Positions 8,144 to 17,476 of a DNA stretch of 32,238 bases are shown here, in pieces. Each line of letters begins with the position of its first letter. Positions within the stretch are counted from its first letter, which is position 1. The stretch comes from Sedimenticola sp. (GTDB lineage Bacteria > Pseudomonadota > Gammaproteobacteria > Chromatiales > Chromatiaceae), in the NCBI GenBank assembly GCA_026994195.1, contig JALWRH010000004.1, positions 1-32,238 on the forward strand, read 5' to 3'. The notes beneath the pieces are model-generated. The model worked only from the letters and a program-made list of their open reading frames with translations. It had not been told where the DNA came from and did no database searches. Both the position numbers and the translations under genes were made by a program.

Positions 8144-11100
8144 ATGAACTTCCGCAAAAAAACCACTCCCAGTTTCAAGTACCCCGGCCGGCGCATGGCC
8201 ATGGATGGCAACACGGCAGTGATCATGTGCGAGCGGGAAGCCTCGGATGCCGCCGGCGCCTATCCCATCACCCCTTCGACCCAAATGGGGGAATACTGGG
8301 CAGAGGAAATGGCCAAAGGCCATGTAAACATCTCGGATCGCGCCCTGGTCTTTGTCGAACCCGAATCCGAACATGCCGCCGCCGCAGTCACTGCGGGCAT
8401 GAGCATGACCGGACTGCGAGCCACCAACTTCTCCTCTTCCCAGGGTGTGGCCTTCATGCACGAGTCCCTGTACGCTGCCGCGGGCAAGCGCCTGCCCTAT
8501 GTGCTCAACATCGGCTGCCGGGCCATCACCAAGGCCAGCCTCAATGTGCATTGCGGCCATGACGATTTCCACTGTATCGACGACACGGGATTCTGCCAGC
8601 TGTTTGCCCGGGATGCCCAGGCGGCCGCAGATCTCAATCTCATTGCACGCAAGACCGCCGAGCTTTCCCTGACCCCTGCCGCTGTGGGCCAGGATGGTTT
8701 CCTCACCACCCATCTCATCGAACCCCTGATGGTGCCCGAGCGGGAGCTCATCAAGGAATTCCTGGGCCGTCCCGACGATGAAATCGAATGCCCTACGCCA
8801 GCCCAGAAGCTAATCTTCGGTAACACCCGCCGCCGGGTACCCGCCATCTGGGACGTGGACAACCCCCTGCAGTCCGGGGTGGTGCAGAACCAGGACGCCT
8901 ACATGCAGACCCAGGCGGCCCAGCGCCCCTATTTCTACGACCACATCGCCGAAATCGCCGACCGGGTGATGGAGGAATACCACCAGCTCACGGGACGCCG
9001 CTACCAGCGCCTCACGGGCTTCCACATGGACAAGGCCGAGTATGTCATCCTGGGCATGGGATCCATGGTGGTCCAGGCAAAGGGCGTGGCGGAATATCTG
9101 CACAAGACCCGCAAGCTGCGCGTGGGCGTGGTGGACGTGACCATGTTCCGTCCCTTCCCCGGCGATCTCCTGGGCCGCCTCCTCAAGGGACGCAAGGGCG
9201 TGGTGGTGCTGGAGCGCACGGACCAGCCCCTGGCGGAAGACCTGCCCCTGATGCGCGAGGTTCGCGCCGCCCTGTCCAAGTGCCTGGAGAACGGGCAGGC
9301 GGAAGGCGACAAGCCCTGGCCGGACTATGAAACCTTCAGCCACATCAAGGACATGCCCCGCCTGTATTCCGGGGCCTTCGGCATGGGCTCCCGGGACTTG
9401 CAGCCCGAAGGGCTCATCGGCGCCGTGGAGAACATGCTCCCGGACGGCGCCCACAAGCCCTTCTTCTACCTGGGCATAGACTTCGTGCGCGAGCCCGCCA
9501 ATCCCAAGCAGGAGATTCATATCCAGCAACTGCTGGAAGCCTATCCGGATATCGGCGAGCTGGCGGTGCACGGCTCCGAGAACCCCAACCTCATGCCCGA
9601 GGATTCCATCACCGTGCGCATGCACTCCGTGGGGGGCTGGGGCGCCATCACCACGGGCAAGAACCTGGTCATGACCCTGTACGACCTCCTGGGCTGGGAG
9701 ATCAAGGCCAATCCCAAGTACGGCTCGGAAAAGAAGGGCCAGCCCACCACCTATTACCTGGCCGTGGCCCCCACGCCCATTCCCCTGAACTGCGAATACA
9801 AGTTCGTGGACGTGGTACTCAGCCCCGACCCCAAGGTGTTCAACCATTCCAACCCCCTGGCGGGCCTGAAGGAAGGCGGCACCCTCATCATCCAGTCCTC
9901 CCTGGAAACCGAGGCCGAAGTCTGGGCCAGTTTCCCGCGCTGGATGCAGCAGCAGATCATCGACCAGAAGATCCGCGTGTTCTATATCGATGGTTTCCGC
10001 ATCGCCCGGGAAGAGGCCTCCAATCCTGAACTGCAATTGCGCATGCAGGGCAACGCCTTCCAGGGCGCCTTCTTTGCCGGTTCACCTCTCATGGAGATCA
10101 CCGGCCTGGATGAAAAGAAACTGTTTGCCGCCATCGAAGCCCAACTGCAAGCCAAGTTCGGTGCCAAAGGCAAGGGCGTGGTGCAGGACAACCTGCGCAT
10201 CGTGCGCCGGGGCTTCGAGGAAATCCACGAAGTCACCACCCGGGAGCTCAATCTCAGCCATGCCCGGGAACTCAAGCATGAGATCGACCTGCCGGTGCGC
10301 CTCAAGCAGCTGCCCCAGGGCAAGGGAGAACTGACGGATGTACACCGTTTCTGGGAACAGACGGGCAACTTCTATGCCCGGGGCCAGGGCGAAGACAATC
10401 TTGCCGACCCCCACCAGGCCTTGTCCCTGGTGCCTGCTTCCACTGGCGTGTACCGGGATATGACCCAGATCCGTTTCGAATATCCCAAATGGGTGGCGGA
10501 GAACTGCACCGCCTGCGGAGACTGCTATACCATCTGCCCGGACAGCGCCATTCCCGGGCTGGTGAACACCGTTGGCGAAGTCTTCAACAGCATCATCGAG
10601 CGTATCGAAACCGGCGGCACCCCCACCCTCTATCTGCGCCGGGAAACCCGCAAGGTGGAAAAGCGCCTGCGTGAACTGCTCAACGAACAGGGCGAAAGCG
10701 CCCAGGTGCGCGCCGCTCTGGATCAGGCGGTTCTGGAAACCCTCAGCGCCTCCGAGACTGAAGGGGAAAGCCGCGAGACCCTGGAGCAGGAGTTCGGCCT
10801 GTTCATGAATCAGCTCGGCGACTTCGATTTCTCCGTCACCAAGCCTTACTGGAACACCCAGGAGAAGAAAACCCCCGGCAGCGGCGGCCTGTTCTCCATC
10901 ACCATCAACCCCTATACCTGCAAGGGCTGCATGGAATGCGTGGATGTCTGCGACGATGACGCCCTGGTGGCCACGCCTCAGGATGAAGCCGCCATCACCC
11001 GCTTGCGCAATGACTGGGCGTTCTGGCTGGACCTGCCCACGTCCAACCCCGGCTTCAGCCGCATCGATGATCTGGACGAAAAAATTGGTGCTCTGGAAAC

Positions 11101-13084
11101 CCTGCTGCTGAACAAGGACAGCTACGACTCCATGGTCTGCGGTGACGGCGCCTGCCTGGGCTGTGGTGAAAAAACCAACATCCACCTGTTCACCGCGACA
11201 GTAACCGCCCTGATGCAGCCCCGGGTGAAACAGCAGCTGGCGCGGCTGGATGATCTCATCGCCCGCCTGGAGCAGCACATCCGCCTGAAACTGGCCGCAG
11301 GTGTGGACCTGGGCGACCTCTCCACCCTGGAGCAGGCGGTCCAGAGCAACGAGGAAGATCTGACCCTGGCCAAGCTCTCCGACACTCTGGACCCCGCCCA
11401 TGAAAGAACCTTGGTGGACAGGGAATGGCTGGCGCGCATGAGCCGGGTGCTGGAACAGCTGCGCGACCTGCACTGGCGTTACCGGGAAGGGCCTGCCCAG
11501 GAAGGCCGGGCGGCCCTGGGCATCGTCAACTCCACGGGCTGCACCTCTGTGTGGGGCTCCACTTATCCCTACAACCCCTACCCTTTCCCCTGGACCAGCC
11601 ATCTGTTCCAGGACAGCCCGTCCATGGCCATGGGCCTTTTCGAGGGACACATGGCCAAGATGGCGGAAGGCTTCAAGGCCATCCGTCTGGCGGAGCTGGA
11701 GCTTCAGGGAAAATACAATCCTGCCGAACATGATGCCTGGCTGCAGCAGTTCGACTGGAAGGAATTCAGCGACGAGGAATGGCGTCTCTGCCCCCCCGTG
11801 GTTTCCATCGGCGGCGACGGCGCCATGTACGACATCGGTTTCCAGAACCTGTCCCGAGCCCTGGCATCGGGTATGCCCATCAAAGTGCTGGTGCTGGACA
11901 CCCAGGTGTATTCGAACACCGGCGGCCAGGCCTGCACCTCGGGATTCATCGGTCAGGTGGCGGACATGAGCCCTTATGGCAAGGCCATGAAAGGCAAGGA
12001 GGAAATGCGCAAGGAAATGAGCCTCATCGGCATGGCCCACCGCACTTCCTATATTCTGCAGGGCTCGCCCGCCAACACCACCCATCTCATCGAGGGTTAT
12101 ATCGATGGCCTCAACAGCCGCCGCCCGGCCCTGTTCAACATCTATTCCACCTGTCAGCCGGAACACGGGGTCGCGGACGATGCCACGGCGCGCCAGTCCA
12201 AGCTGGCGGTGGAATCCCGGGCGTATCCCCTGATGAAATTCGATCCGGACGCGGGCGAAACCCTGGAGGAATGTATCGACCTGGAAGGCAATCCCTTCCC
12301 GGATCAGGACTGGCCCGTGTACACCCTGCACTATCTGGATGAAAACGACCAGGAGCAAAGCATGGAACTCCCGGTCACCTTCGCCGACTTCGCCGCCAGC
12401 GAAGGGCGCTTCCGCAAGCATTTCCGCATGGCGCCGCCTGAAACATGGGAAGCCGCCGGAGAAAGCAGCATGATTCCCTTCCACGAATTCCTCGATCTGG
12501 ACGAAGACGAGCGGGAAGGCAACTACCCCTTTATCTGGGGAGTGGACAGTCAAAACCGCCTCACCCGCATCCTTTGCTCACAGGAAATCGTGAAGTCCGG
12601 CGAGGAACGCCGCCAGTTCTGGCGTCAGCTCAAGGGCATTGCCGGCGAGCTGAACCGGGTGGACGTGGACGCTCTCATCGAGCAGACCAAGGCGGACATG
12701 GCCAACCGGCTCAGCTCCACCCTCCTGTCCCTGGCCGCTTCCGGAAATGCCAGCGCACTGACGGGCAGCATCTCCGCCAACGGCAGCAACACCAGCGACA
12801 GTCCTGCAGGCATCAGCGCCACTCCGGATGCCGCTTACGAACCCGTATGGATAGAAACGCCGGAATGCACCGCCTGTGACGAATGCACGGGCATTGCGCC
12901 AAACATCTTCGCCTACAACGAAGACAAACAGGCCATCGTCGTCAATCCCCAGGGCGGCAAGTACAAGGAAATCGTCCGCGCGGCGGAGAAATGCACCGCC
13001 GGCTGCCTGCATCCCGGCACCCCCTGGAACCTGCAGGAAAAGGACATCGACAAGCTCATCAAGCGCGCCGAGAAGTACCAGTAA
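8144..13084 (+). CDS. nifJ: Giant NifJ-like pyruvate:ferredoxin oxidoreductase with fused C-terminal ferredoxin
   Basis: 1646 residues from ATG 8144 (AAAAGG 7 nt upstream), against about 1170-1230 for usual single-chain PFOR. Interconverts pyruvate + CoA and acetyl-CoA + CO2 with ferredoxin. Domain order: pyrimidine-binding domain (YPITPSTQMGEYW near 40), domain II, gamma-type domain (about 450-690), ferredoxin domain with CTACGDCYTICP from C788 and CKGCMECVDVC from C926, then the TPP domain with CLGCGE (C1004, C1007), STGC (C1133), GGDGAMYD (D1225) and C1337 as likely proximal-cluster and TPP ligands. Extra parts: about 120 residues between the two ferredoxin motifs, a helical insertion of about 100 residues between C1007 and C1133, and a C-terminal single-cluster ferredoxin (C1575, C1578, C1581, C1617, C1621). 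Another 2-oxoacid as substrate is possible. Confidence 0.92.
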   Translation: MNFRKKTTPSFKYPGRRMAMDGNTAVIMCEREASDAAGAYPITPSTQMGEYWAEEMAKGHVNISDRALVFVEPESEHAAAAVTAGMSMTGLRATNFSSSQGVAFMHESLYAAAGKRLPYVLNIGCRAITKASLNVHCGHDDFHCIDDTGFCQLFARDAQAAADLNLIARKTAELSLTPAAVGQDGFLTTHLIEPLMVPERELIKEFLGRPDDEIECPTPAQKLIFGNTRRRVPAIWDVDNPLQSGVVQNQDAYMQTQAAQRPYFYDHIAEIADRVMEEYHQLTGRRYQRLTGFHMDKAEYVILGMGSMVVQAKGVAEYLHKTRKLRVGVVDVTMFRPFPGDLLGRLLKGRKGVVVLERTDQPLAEDLPLMREVRAALSKCLENGQAEGDKPWPDYETFSHIKDMPRLYSGAFGMGSRDLQPEGLIGAVENMLPDGAHKPFFYLGIDFVREPANPKQEIHIQQLLEAYPDIGELAVHGSENPNLMPEDSITVRMHSVGGWGAITTGKNLVMTLYDLLGWEIKANPKYGSEKKGQPTTYYLAVAPTPIPLNCEYKFVDVVLSPDPKVFNHSNPLAGLKEGGTLIIQSSLETEAEVWASFPRWMQQQIIDQKIRVFYIDGFRIAREEASNPELQLRMQGNAFQGAFFAGSPLMEITGLDEKKLFAAIEAQLQAKFGAKGKGVVQDNLRIVRRGFEEIHEVTTRELNLSHARELKHEIDLPVRLKQLPQGKGELTDVHRFWEQTGNFYARGQGEDNLADPHQALSLVPASTGVYRDMTQIRFEYPKWVAENCTACGDCYTICPDSAIPGLVNTVGEVFNSIIERIETGGTPTLYLRRETRKVEKRLRELLNEQGESAQVRAALDQAVLETLSASETEGESRETLEQEFGLFMNQLGDFDFSVTKPYWNTQEKKTPGSGGLFSITINPYTCKGCMECVDVCDDDALVATPQDEAAITRLRNDWAFWLDLPTSNPGFSRIDDLDEKIGALETLLLNKDSYDSMVCGDGACLGCGEKTNIHLFTATVTALMQPRVKQQLARLDDLIARLEQHIRLKLAAGVDLGDLSTLEQAVQSNEEDLTLAKLSDTLDPAHERTLVDREWLARMSRVLEQLRDLHWRYREGPAQEGRAALGIVNSTGCTSVWGSTYPYNPYPFPWTSHLFQDSPSMAMGLFEGHMAKMAEGFKAIRLAELELQGKYNPAEHDAWLQQFDWKEFSDEEWRLCPPVVSIGGDGAMYDIGFQNLSRALASGMPIKVLVLDTQVYSNTGGQACTSGFIGQVADMSPYGKAMKGKEEMRKEMSLIGMAHRTSYILQGSPANTTHLIEGYIDGLNSRRPALFNIYSTCQPEHGVADDATARQSKLAVESRAYPLMKFDPDAGETLEECIDLEGNPFPDQDWPVYTLHYLDENDQEQSMELPVTFADFAASEGRFRKHFRMAPPETWEAAGESSMIPFHEFLDLDEDEREGNYPFIWGVDSQNRLTRILCSQEIVKSGEERRQFWRQLKGIAGELNRVDVDALIEQTKADMANRLSSTLLSLAASGNASALTGSISANGSNTSDSPAGISATPDAAYEPVWIETPECTACDECTGIAPNIFAYNEDKQAIVVNPQGGKYKEIVRAAEKCTAGCLHPGTPWNLQEKDIDKLIKRAEKYQ

Positions 13085-13116
13085 CCCATCATCCAGAGAT
13101 CATGAGGACCAATACC

Positions 13117-13620
13117 ATGGCTACAGTCACATTGAACGGCGACACCATGAATACCAATGGCGAGTTGCCCCGTACAGGCAGTCTGGCGCCGGAATTCGAA
13201 CTCACCAATGGCGATCTGCAAACCGTAAGATTGAGCGACTACGCCAACCGCAAAGTGGTGCTGAACATCGTGCCCAGCCTGGATACGCCTACCTGCGCGG
13301 CTTCCGCACGCCGGTTCAACGAGGCTTTCAGGGAGCGCAACGATGTCGTTGTGCTGGTGATCTCCGCCGACCTGCCCTTCGCCCAGGGCCGGTTCTGCAG
13401 CACCGAGGGTCTGGAAAACGTGACCCCTCTGTCCATGATGAAGGATCGCCAGTTTGCAAAAGACTATGGCGTACTGCTCACCGATGGACCCTTGGCTGGC
13501 CTGGCAACCCGGGCAGTAGTCATCATCGATGAAGCCGGTACAGTCATGTACACCCAGCTGGTGAAAGAGATTGCCGACGAGCCGGACTACAATGCTGTTC
13601 TGGAAGCCCTTCAGCACTGA
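13117..13620 (+). CDS. tpx: Thiol peroxidase (2-Cys peroxiredoxin, Tpx type)
   Basis: 167 residues. Reduces hydrogen peroxide and organic peroxides with thioredoxin-type donors. The peroxidatic Cys is in SLDTPTCAAS (residue 60) and the resolving Cys in RFCSTEGLENV (about residue 93), the Tpx spacing. Start ATG 13117 has GAGG 9 nt upstream; an in-frame ATG at 13102 is less well placed. It lies 32 nt after nifJ and 45 nt before rnfC on the same strand. Placement inside an rnf operon is unusual; a role protecting the oxygen-labile clusters of NifJ and Rnf is a reasonable inference. Confidence 0.95.
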   Translation: MATVTLNGDTMNTNGELPRTGSLAPEFELTNGDLQTVRLSDYANRKVVLNIVPSLDTPTCAASARRFNEAFRERNDVVVLVISADLPFAQGRFCSTEGLENVTPLSMMKDRQFAKDYGVLLTDGPLAGLATRAVVIIDEAGTVMYTQLVKEIADEPDYNAVLEALQH

Positions 13621-13665
13621 CATGCGTCCAGGATCCACCACCCGCCGGAATACGGGAGAACGCCC

Positions 13666-14997
13666 ATGAAACTGTTCAGGCGGCACAGTTTTTCCCATGG
13701 TGTGCATCCGCCGGCCCACAAAGACGGCACCGCGCAGATCCCCGTGCGCCGCCTGCCCTTTCCCCCGCGGTTGATCCTGCCTCTGGGGCAGCACATCGGT
13801 GCGCCGGCGAAATCCCTGGTGAAGAAAGGCGAGGAAGTGGTCAGGGGACAGCCCCTGGCTGCTGCCGATGGCGCAGTCTCCGTTCCCCTGCATGCTCCCG
13901 CCACCGGAAGGGTGCGGAACCTGGAATCCGTGCTCACCAGCCGGGGAAGCTGGGAACCGGCCATCATCCTGGATGTGTACGAAGCCTCCACCCAGGAAGT
14001 CCTGTGGCGCGAAAGCCGGGACCTGGAAAACCTGAATCCGGAGGCATTGCTGCAGGCCATCCAGGACATGGGCCTGGTGGGCCTGGGCGGCGCCGCCTTC
14101 CCCTCTCACATCAAACTCAGGATACCCGAAGGCAAGGAGGTGGATACGCTGGTCATCAACGGTTGCGAATGCGAGCCCTACCTGACCTGCGACCACCGCA
14201 TCATGCTCGAATACCCGGACGACCTCATCCGCGGCATCCATCTGGCCATGCGCGCCTCAGGAACCTCCAAGGCGGTCATCGGCATCGAGGACAACAAGAT
14301 GGACGCTGTAAGGCTGCTGCAGGAAAAACTTGCTGGCACAGACAACATCCGTGCCCAGGCCGTGGAAACCAAGTATCCCCAAGGCTCGGAGAAGATGCTC
14401 ATCAAATCCCTGCTGGGCCGGGAAGTGCCCGCTGGCGGCATTCCCGCCGACATCGGCGTGGTGGTGAACAACGTCGGCACCCTGGCCGCTCTGGGACGGC
14501 TGCTGCCCCGGGGTGAAGGTCTCATCGAGAGGGTGATCACCGTCACCGGCCCCGGCATCAAACGCCAGGGCAATTACCTGGTGCCCCTGGGCACGCCCAT
14601 TGGCTTTATCCTGGAGCAGGCCGGTTACAGTGGCGGTCCCAATGAATTCATCCTCGGCGGCCCCATGATGGGGCCGGCCGTTTCTTCCCTGGACACGCCC
14701 ATCACCAAGGGCACTTCCGGGCTGCTGGTGCTCAATGAACCCCAGGTGCGGGAGGAAAGCCGTCCGCGCTGGGCCTGCATCAAGTGCGGCCATTGCGTGA
14801 CAGCCTGCCCCATGCATCTCAATCCCGCCTGGCTGGGCCAACTGGCGGCGGCGGGAGAATATGCGCAAATGGCGGAAGCCGCCAACCTGAATCACTGTTT
14901 CGAATGCGGTTGCTGCTCCTACGTCTGTCCCTCCAACATCCCCCTGGTGCAGTATTTCCGCATGGCCAAGGCCATCAACCGGGAGAAGGCCGCATGA
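13666..14997 (+). CDS. rnfC: Rnf electron transport complex subunit C
   Basis: 443 residues, the compact form without the long Ala/Lys-rich C-terminal tail of E. coli RsxC. The N-terminal barrel-like region is followed by a NuoF-like flavin/NAD-binding domain (GLGGAAFPSHIKL near 140-150; NGCECEPYLTCDHR). Two 4Fe-4S motifs follow: CIKCGHCVTACP from C371 and CFECGCCSYVCP from C411. This is the subunit that reacts with NAD(H). GGGAG lies 9 nt before ATG 13666. The stop overlaps the rnfD start (ATGA), showing translational coupling. Confidence 0.95.
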   Translation: MKLFRRHSFSHGVHPPAHKDGTAQIPVRRLPFPPRLILPLGQHIGAPAKSLVKKGEEVVRGQPLAAADGAVSVPLHAPATGRVRNLESVLTSRGSWEPAIILDVYEASTQEVLWRESRDLENLNPEALLQAIQDMGLVGLGGAAFPSHIKLRIPEGKEVDTLVINGCECEPYLTCDHRIMLEYPDDLIRGIHLAMRASGTSKAVIGIEDNKMDAVRLLQEKLAGTDNIRAQAVETKYPQGSEKMLIKSLLGREVPAGGIPADIGVVVNNVGTLAALGRLLPRGEGLIERVITVTGPGIKRQGNYLVPLGTPIGFILEQAGYSGGPNEFILGGPMMGPAVSSLDTPITKGTSGLLVLNEPQVREESRPRWACIKCGHCVTACPMHLNPAWLGQLAAAGEYAQMAEAANLNHCFECGCCSYVCPSNIPLVQYFRMAKAINREKAA

Positions 14998-16010
14998 GCA
15001 TCGAGCTACGCACCACCCCTCATCTGCATACCCCGGACAACGTGATCATCATCATGCGCAACGTGGTCCTCGCCTTGCTGCCCGTATGCGCCTGGTCCGT
15101 GTGGCAGTTCGGGCTCAGCGCCCTGGCCTTGATCCTGACCACCCTGGCCAGCTGCATGCTCACGGAAAGGATGCTGGGTAAAAGCAATACCCTGGGCGAC
15201 TGGTCTGCCGCCATCACCGGCATCCTCCTTGCCCTTACTCTGCCCCCGGCCTTCCCCCTGTGGATGGCAGCAGTCGCCGGCTTCGTGGCCATGGCCCTGG
15301 GCAAGCTCCTGTTTGGCGGCCTGGGCATGAACGTCTTCAACCCGGCTCTTGTGGGGAGAGCCTTTGTCCAGGCCGCCTTTCCCGTGGCCATCACCACCTG
15401 GACACCCGCCCTGTTCGACGGGCGCTTCAGCCAGTTCATTCCCACCAGTTTCACTATGCCCTTCACCATTCCCCCGGCCGTGGCGGAATGGAACAGCCAA
15501 GTGGCTGTGGATGGTTTTACCGGAGCAACACCTTTAGGCCTGCACAAATTCGAAGGCGTCAGCACTTCCGTGCTGGATCTGTTCCTGGGCAATGCCGCAG
15601 GTTCCGCCGGAGAAACCTCTGCCCTGATCATTCTCCTGGGGGGGCTGTATCTGGCCGCACGGAAATTCCTCGACTGGCGCATCCCCCTGTTCGTGCTTCT
15701 GGGAGCGGGACTCACTGCTGCCCTGTTTCATTTTATCGATCCCCAGCAATACCCATCAGCGCCGTTCATGCTGTTTTCCGGCGGCCTGATGCTGGGCGCC
15801 TGGTTCATGGCCACGGACATGGTGGGCTCGCCGGTCACGCCCTGGGGCGTGGTGGTCTATGGCCTCCTCATCGGGGTGCTGACCATCATCATCCGCCTGT
15901 TCGGCGGACTGAGTGAAGGCGTCATGTACGCCATTCTCCTGGGTAACGCCGCCACGCCCCTCATCGAACAGTTCACCCAACCCCGGGTGTTTGGGGAGAA
16001 GCGCTCATGA
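14994..16010 (+). CDS. rnfD: Rnf electron transport complex subunit D
   Basis: 338 residues, polytopic inner-membrane protein of the NqrB/RnfD family with about nine or ten hydrophobic segments. Motif DGFTGATPL contains Thr179, the expected covalent FMN attachment site. GMNVFNPALVGRAF and the C-terminal SPVTPWG and LLGNAATPLIEQF stretches are family-typical. Start ATG 14994 overlaps the rnfC stop, and its own stop overlaps rnfG (ATGA). Forms the membrane ion-translocating part with RnfA, RnfE and RnfG. Confidence 0.96.
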   Translation: MSIELRTTPHLHTPDNVIIIMRNVVLALLPVCAWSVWQFGLSALALILTTLASCMLTERMLGKSNTLGDWSAAITGILLALTLPPAFPLWMAAVAGFVAMALGKLLFGGLGMNVFNPALVGRAFVQAAFPVAITTWTPALFDGRFSQFIPTSFTMPFTIPPAVAEWNSQVAVDGFTGATPLGLHKFEGVSTSVLDLFLGNAAGSAGETSALIILLGGLYLAARKFLDWRIPLFVLLGAGLTAALFHFIDPQQYPSAPFMLFSGGLMLGAWFMATDMVGSPVTPWGVVVYGLLIGVLTIIIRLFGGLSEGVMYAILLGNAATPLIEQFTQPRVFGEKRS

Positions 16011-16681
16011 GCACCCCCATGGCCCAGCCCCGCGCTCCCAGCACGGCCATGATCCTGGTTCTTACGGGTATCGCCATGCTGTCCGGCCTGCTGGTGGTGT
16101 TCACAGATCAGTTCACCCGTCCCTATATCGAAGAAAACCAGCGCCAGGCCATCGAGGCGGCGGTGAACAAGGTCATTCCCGGCAGCGTCGCCCACAAGCA
16201 GTTCCTCCTTGCCGGAGGAAAGCTGCAACCGGTGGTGAAAGGCGCCAAGGGCCAGGTGATCCACGCCGGTTACGATAGGGATGGCAAACTCCTGGGCATT
16301 GCCGCGGAAACCGGCGCCCAGGGCTATGCGGGCATGATCTACCTGCTCTACGGCTACGACCCCGCCTGTGAATGCATCCGCGGCATCAAGGTGCTGAAGA
16401 TGGCGGAAACGCCGGGCCTGGGAGACAAGATCATGAGCGACCCGGATTTCCAGGCCAACTTCAAGCAACTGGATGCCCGCCTGAACCCTGAGCATACGGC
16501 CCTGATCCAGCCTATCGTCACCGTCAAGCATGGCAGCAAGCAGGAAGCCTGGGAGATCGACGCCATTTCCGGCGCCACCATCTCCTCCAAAGCCGTGGGC
16601 CGGGCCCTGAACGCCTCGGCGCAAAAACTGCTGCCGCAGCTGCTGCCCCTGATTCCCCAGCTGGAGGAGCAAGGCCAATGA
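16007..16681 (+). CDS. rnfG: Rnf electron transport complex subunit G
   Basis: 224 residues. One N-terminal membrane helix (about 15-35) and a periplasmic FMN-binding domain. ISGATISSKAVG holds Thr191, the expected covalent FMN site of the RnfG/NqrC family; TPGLGDKI is also conserved. A Cys pair is present in YDPACECIRG. Start and stop both overlap the neighbours by ATGA junctions, so C-D-G-E form one tightly coupled translational unit. Confidence 0.95.
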   Translation: MSTPMAQPRAPSTAMILVLTGIAMLSGLLVVFTDQFTRPYIEENQRQAIEAAVNKVIPGSVAHKQFLLAGGKLQPVVKGAKGQVIHAGYDRDGKLLGIAAETGAQGYAGMIYLLYGYDPACECIRGIKVLKMAETPGLGDKIMSDPDFQANFKQLDARLNPEHTALIQPIVTVKHGSKQEAWEIDAISGATISSKAVGRALNASAQKLLPQLLPLIPQLEEQGQ

Positions 16682-17304
16682 GCCGCAGAATCGACAACCA
16701 CATCACCTGGGATACTTTCAGCCAGGGTCTGTGGCGGGACAACCCGGTATTCGTCATGCTCCTGGGCATGTGCCCGGTGCTGGCAGTAACCAACTCCGCC
16801 ACCAACGCCCTGGCCATGGGCCTGGCCACCACCTTCGTGCTGCTGGCTTCCGGCGGGCTGATCTCCCTCATCGCCCGTTTCATCCCCCGGCAGGTGCGCA
16901 TCGCCACCTATATCATCATCATCGCCACCTTCGTGACCATGGTGGACTATGTGATTCAGGCGATCTCCCTGGATCTCTACAACGCCCTGGGCGCTTTCAT
17001 CCAGCTCATCGTGGTGAACTGCATCATCCTGGGCCGCGCCGAGGCCTATGCCTCCAGGCACCGCCCCCTCAATACGCTGGTCAACGCTCTGGGCATGGGC
17101 CTGGGCTTCACCTTCGCCCTGCTCTGCCTGGGCGTGGTGCGGGAGCTACTGGGCGCTGGCAGCCTGTTCGGCTACGACCTGTTCGGGCCGCGTTTCCAGC
17201 CCTGGGTGGTAATGGTGCTGCCCGCGGGCGGCTTCCTGGTGCTGGGGGCCTGGCTGCTGCTGTTCGACTGGCTGAAAGAGCGCCGCGACTTAACAAGATG
17301 TTGA
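16678..17304 (+). CDS. rnfE: Rnf electron transport complex subunit E, C-terminus altered by an inserted element
   Basis: 208 residues; about six membrane helices of the NqrD/RnfE family. Conserved Cys32 (LLGMCPVLAVTNS) and Cys115 (VVNCIILGRAEA) match the residues that, with RnfA, hold the membrane [2Fe-2S] cluster in Rnf/Nqr complexes. The last codons (LTRC, then TGA) lie inside the left inverted repeat of the palindromic element starting at 17290, so the original tail after KERRD has probably been replaced. The core fold looks intact, so function is likely kept. Confidence 0.93.
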   Translation: MSRRIDNHITWDTFSQGLWRDNPVFVMLLGMCPVLAVTNSATNALAMGLATTFVLLASGGLISLIARFIPRQVRIATYIIIIATFVTMVDYVIQAISLDLYNALGAFIQLIVVNCIILGRAEAYASRHRPLNTLVNALGMGLGFTFALLCLGVVRELLGAGSLFGYDLFGPRFQPWVVMVLPAGGFLVLGAWLLLFDWLKERRDLTRC

Positions 17305-17458
17305 AAAAGTCCCTCCATGGACTTTTTCAACCACGGAAGCGGAAAACGCGTTTTCCCGCTTCCTCCATTTTCAATGGCTTGCCGCCACTGAAAATGGTGG
17401 CACATCCTTGTGCCACACACAGACCGTCGAAAAACGGTGTTTTTCAACAGCCTGATAA
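17290..17458. mobile_element. 169-bp MITE-like palindromic element between rnfE and rnfA
   Basis: Imperfect 19-bp terminal inverted repeats (16 of 19 matching) at 17290-17308 and 17440-17458 share the core TGTTGAAAAA / TTTTTCAACA. Inside are consecutive hairpins: GTTGAAAAAGTCC with GGACTTTTTCAAC (17300-17331); GGAAGCGG-AAAACGCGTTTT-CCCGCTTCC; CCATTTTCA with TGAAAATGG; GTGGCACA-TCCT-TGTGCCAC; and ACCGT with ACGGT. No coding capacity. It interrupts an otherwise overlapping gene run and ends just before the rnfA ribosome-binding site. No target duplication is obvious. A non-autonomous transposon or REP-type unit is the best reading. Confidence 0.8.
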
Positions 17459-17476
17459 CCGAAGGAGAAACCGTCC

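Noticed and set aside
10082-12553. 823-codon minus-strand open frame inside nifJ
   Set aside because: Antisense to the conserved ferredoxin and TPP domains; no recognisable motif and no ribosome-binding site.
16678-17304. Frameshift or disruption of rnfE
   Set aside because: All expected helices and both conserved Cys are present; only the last few residues are changed by the inserted element.
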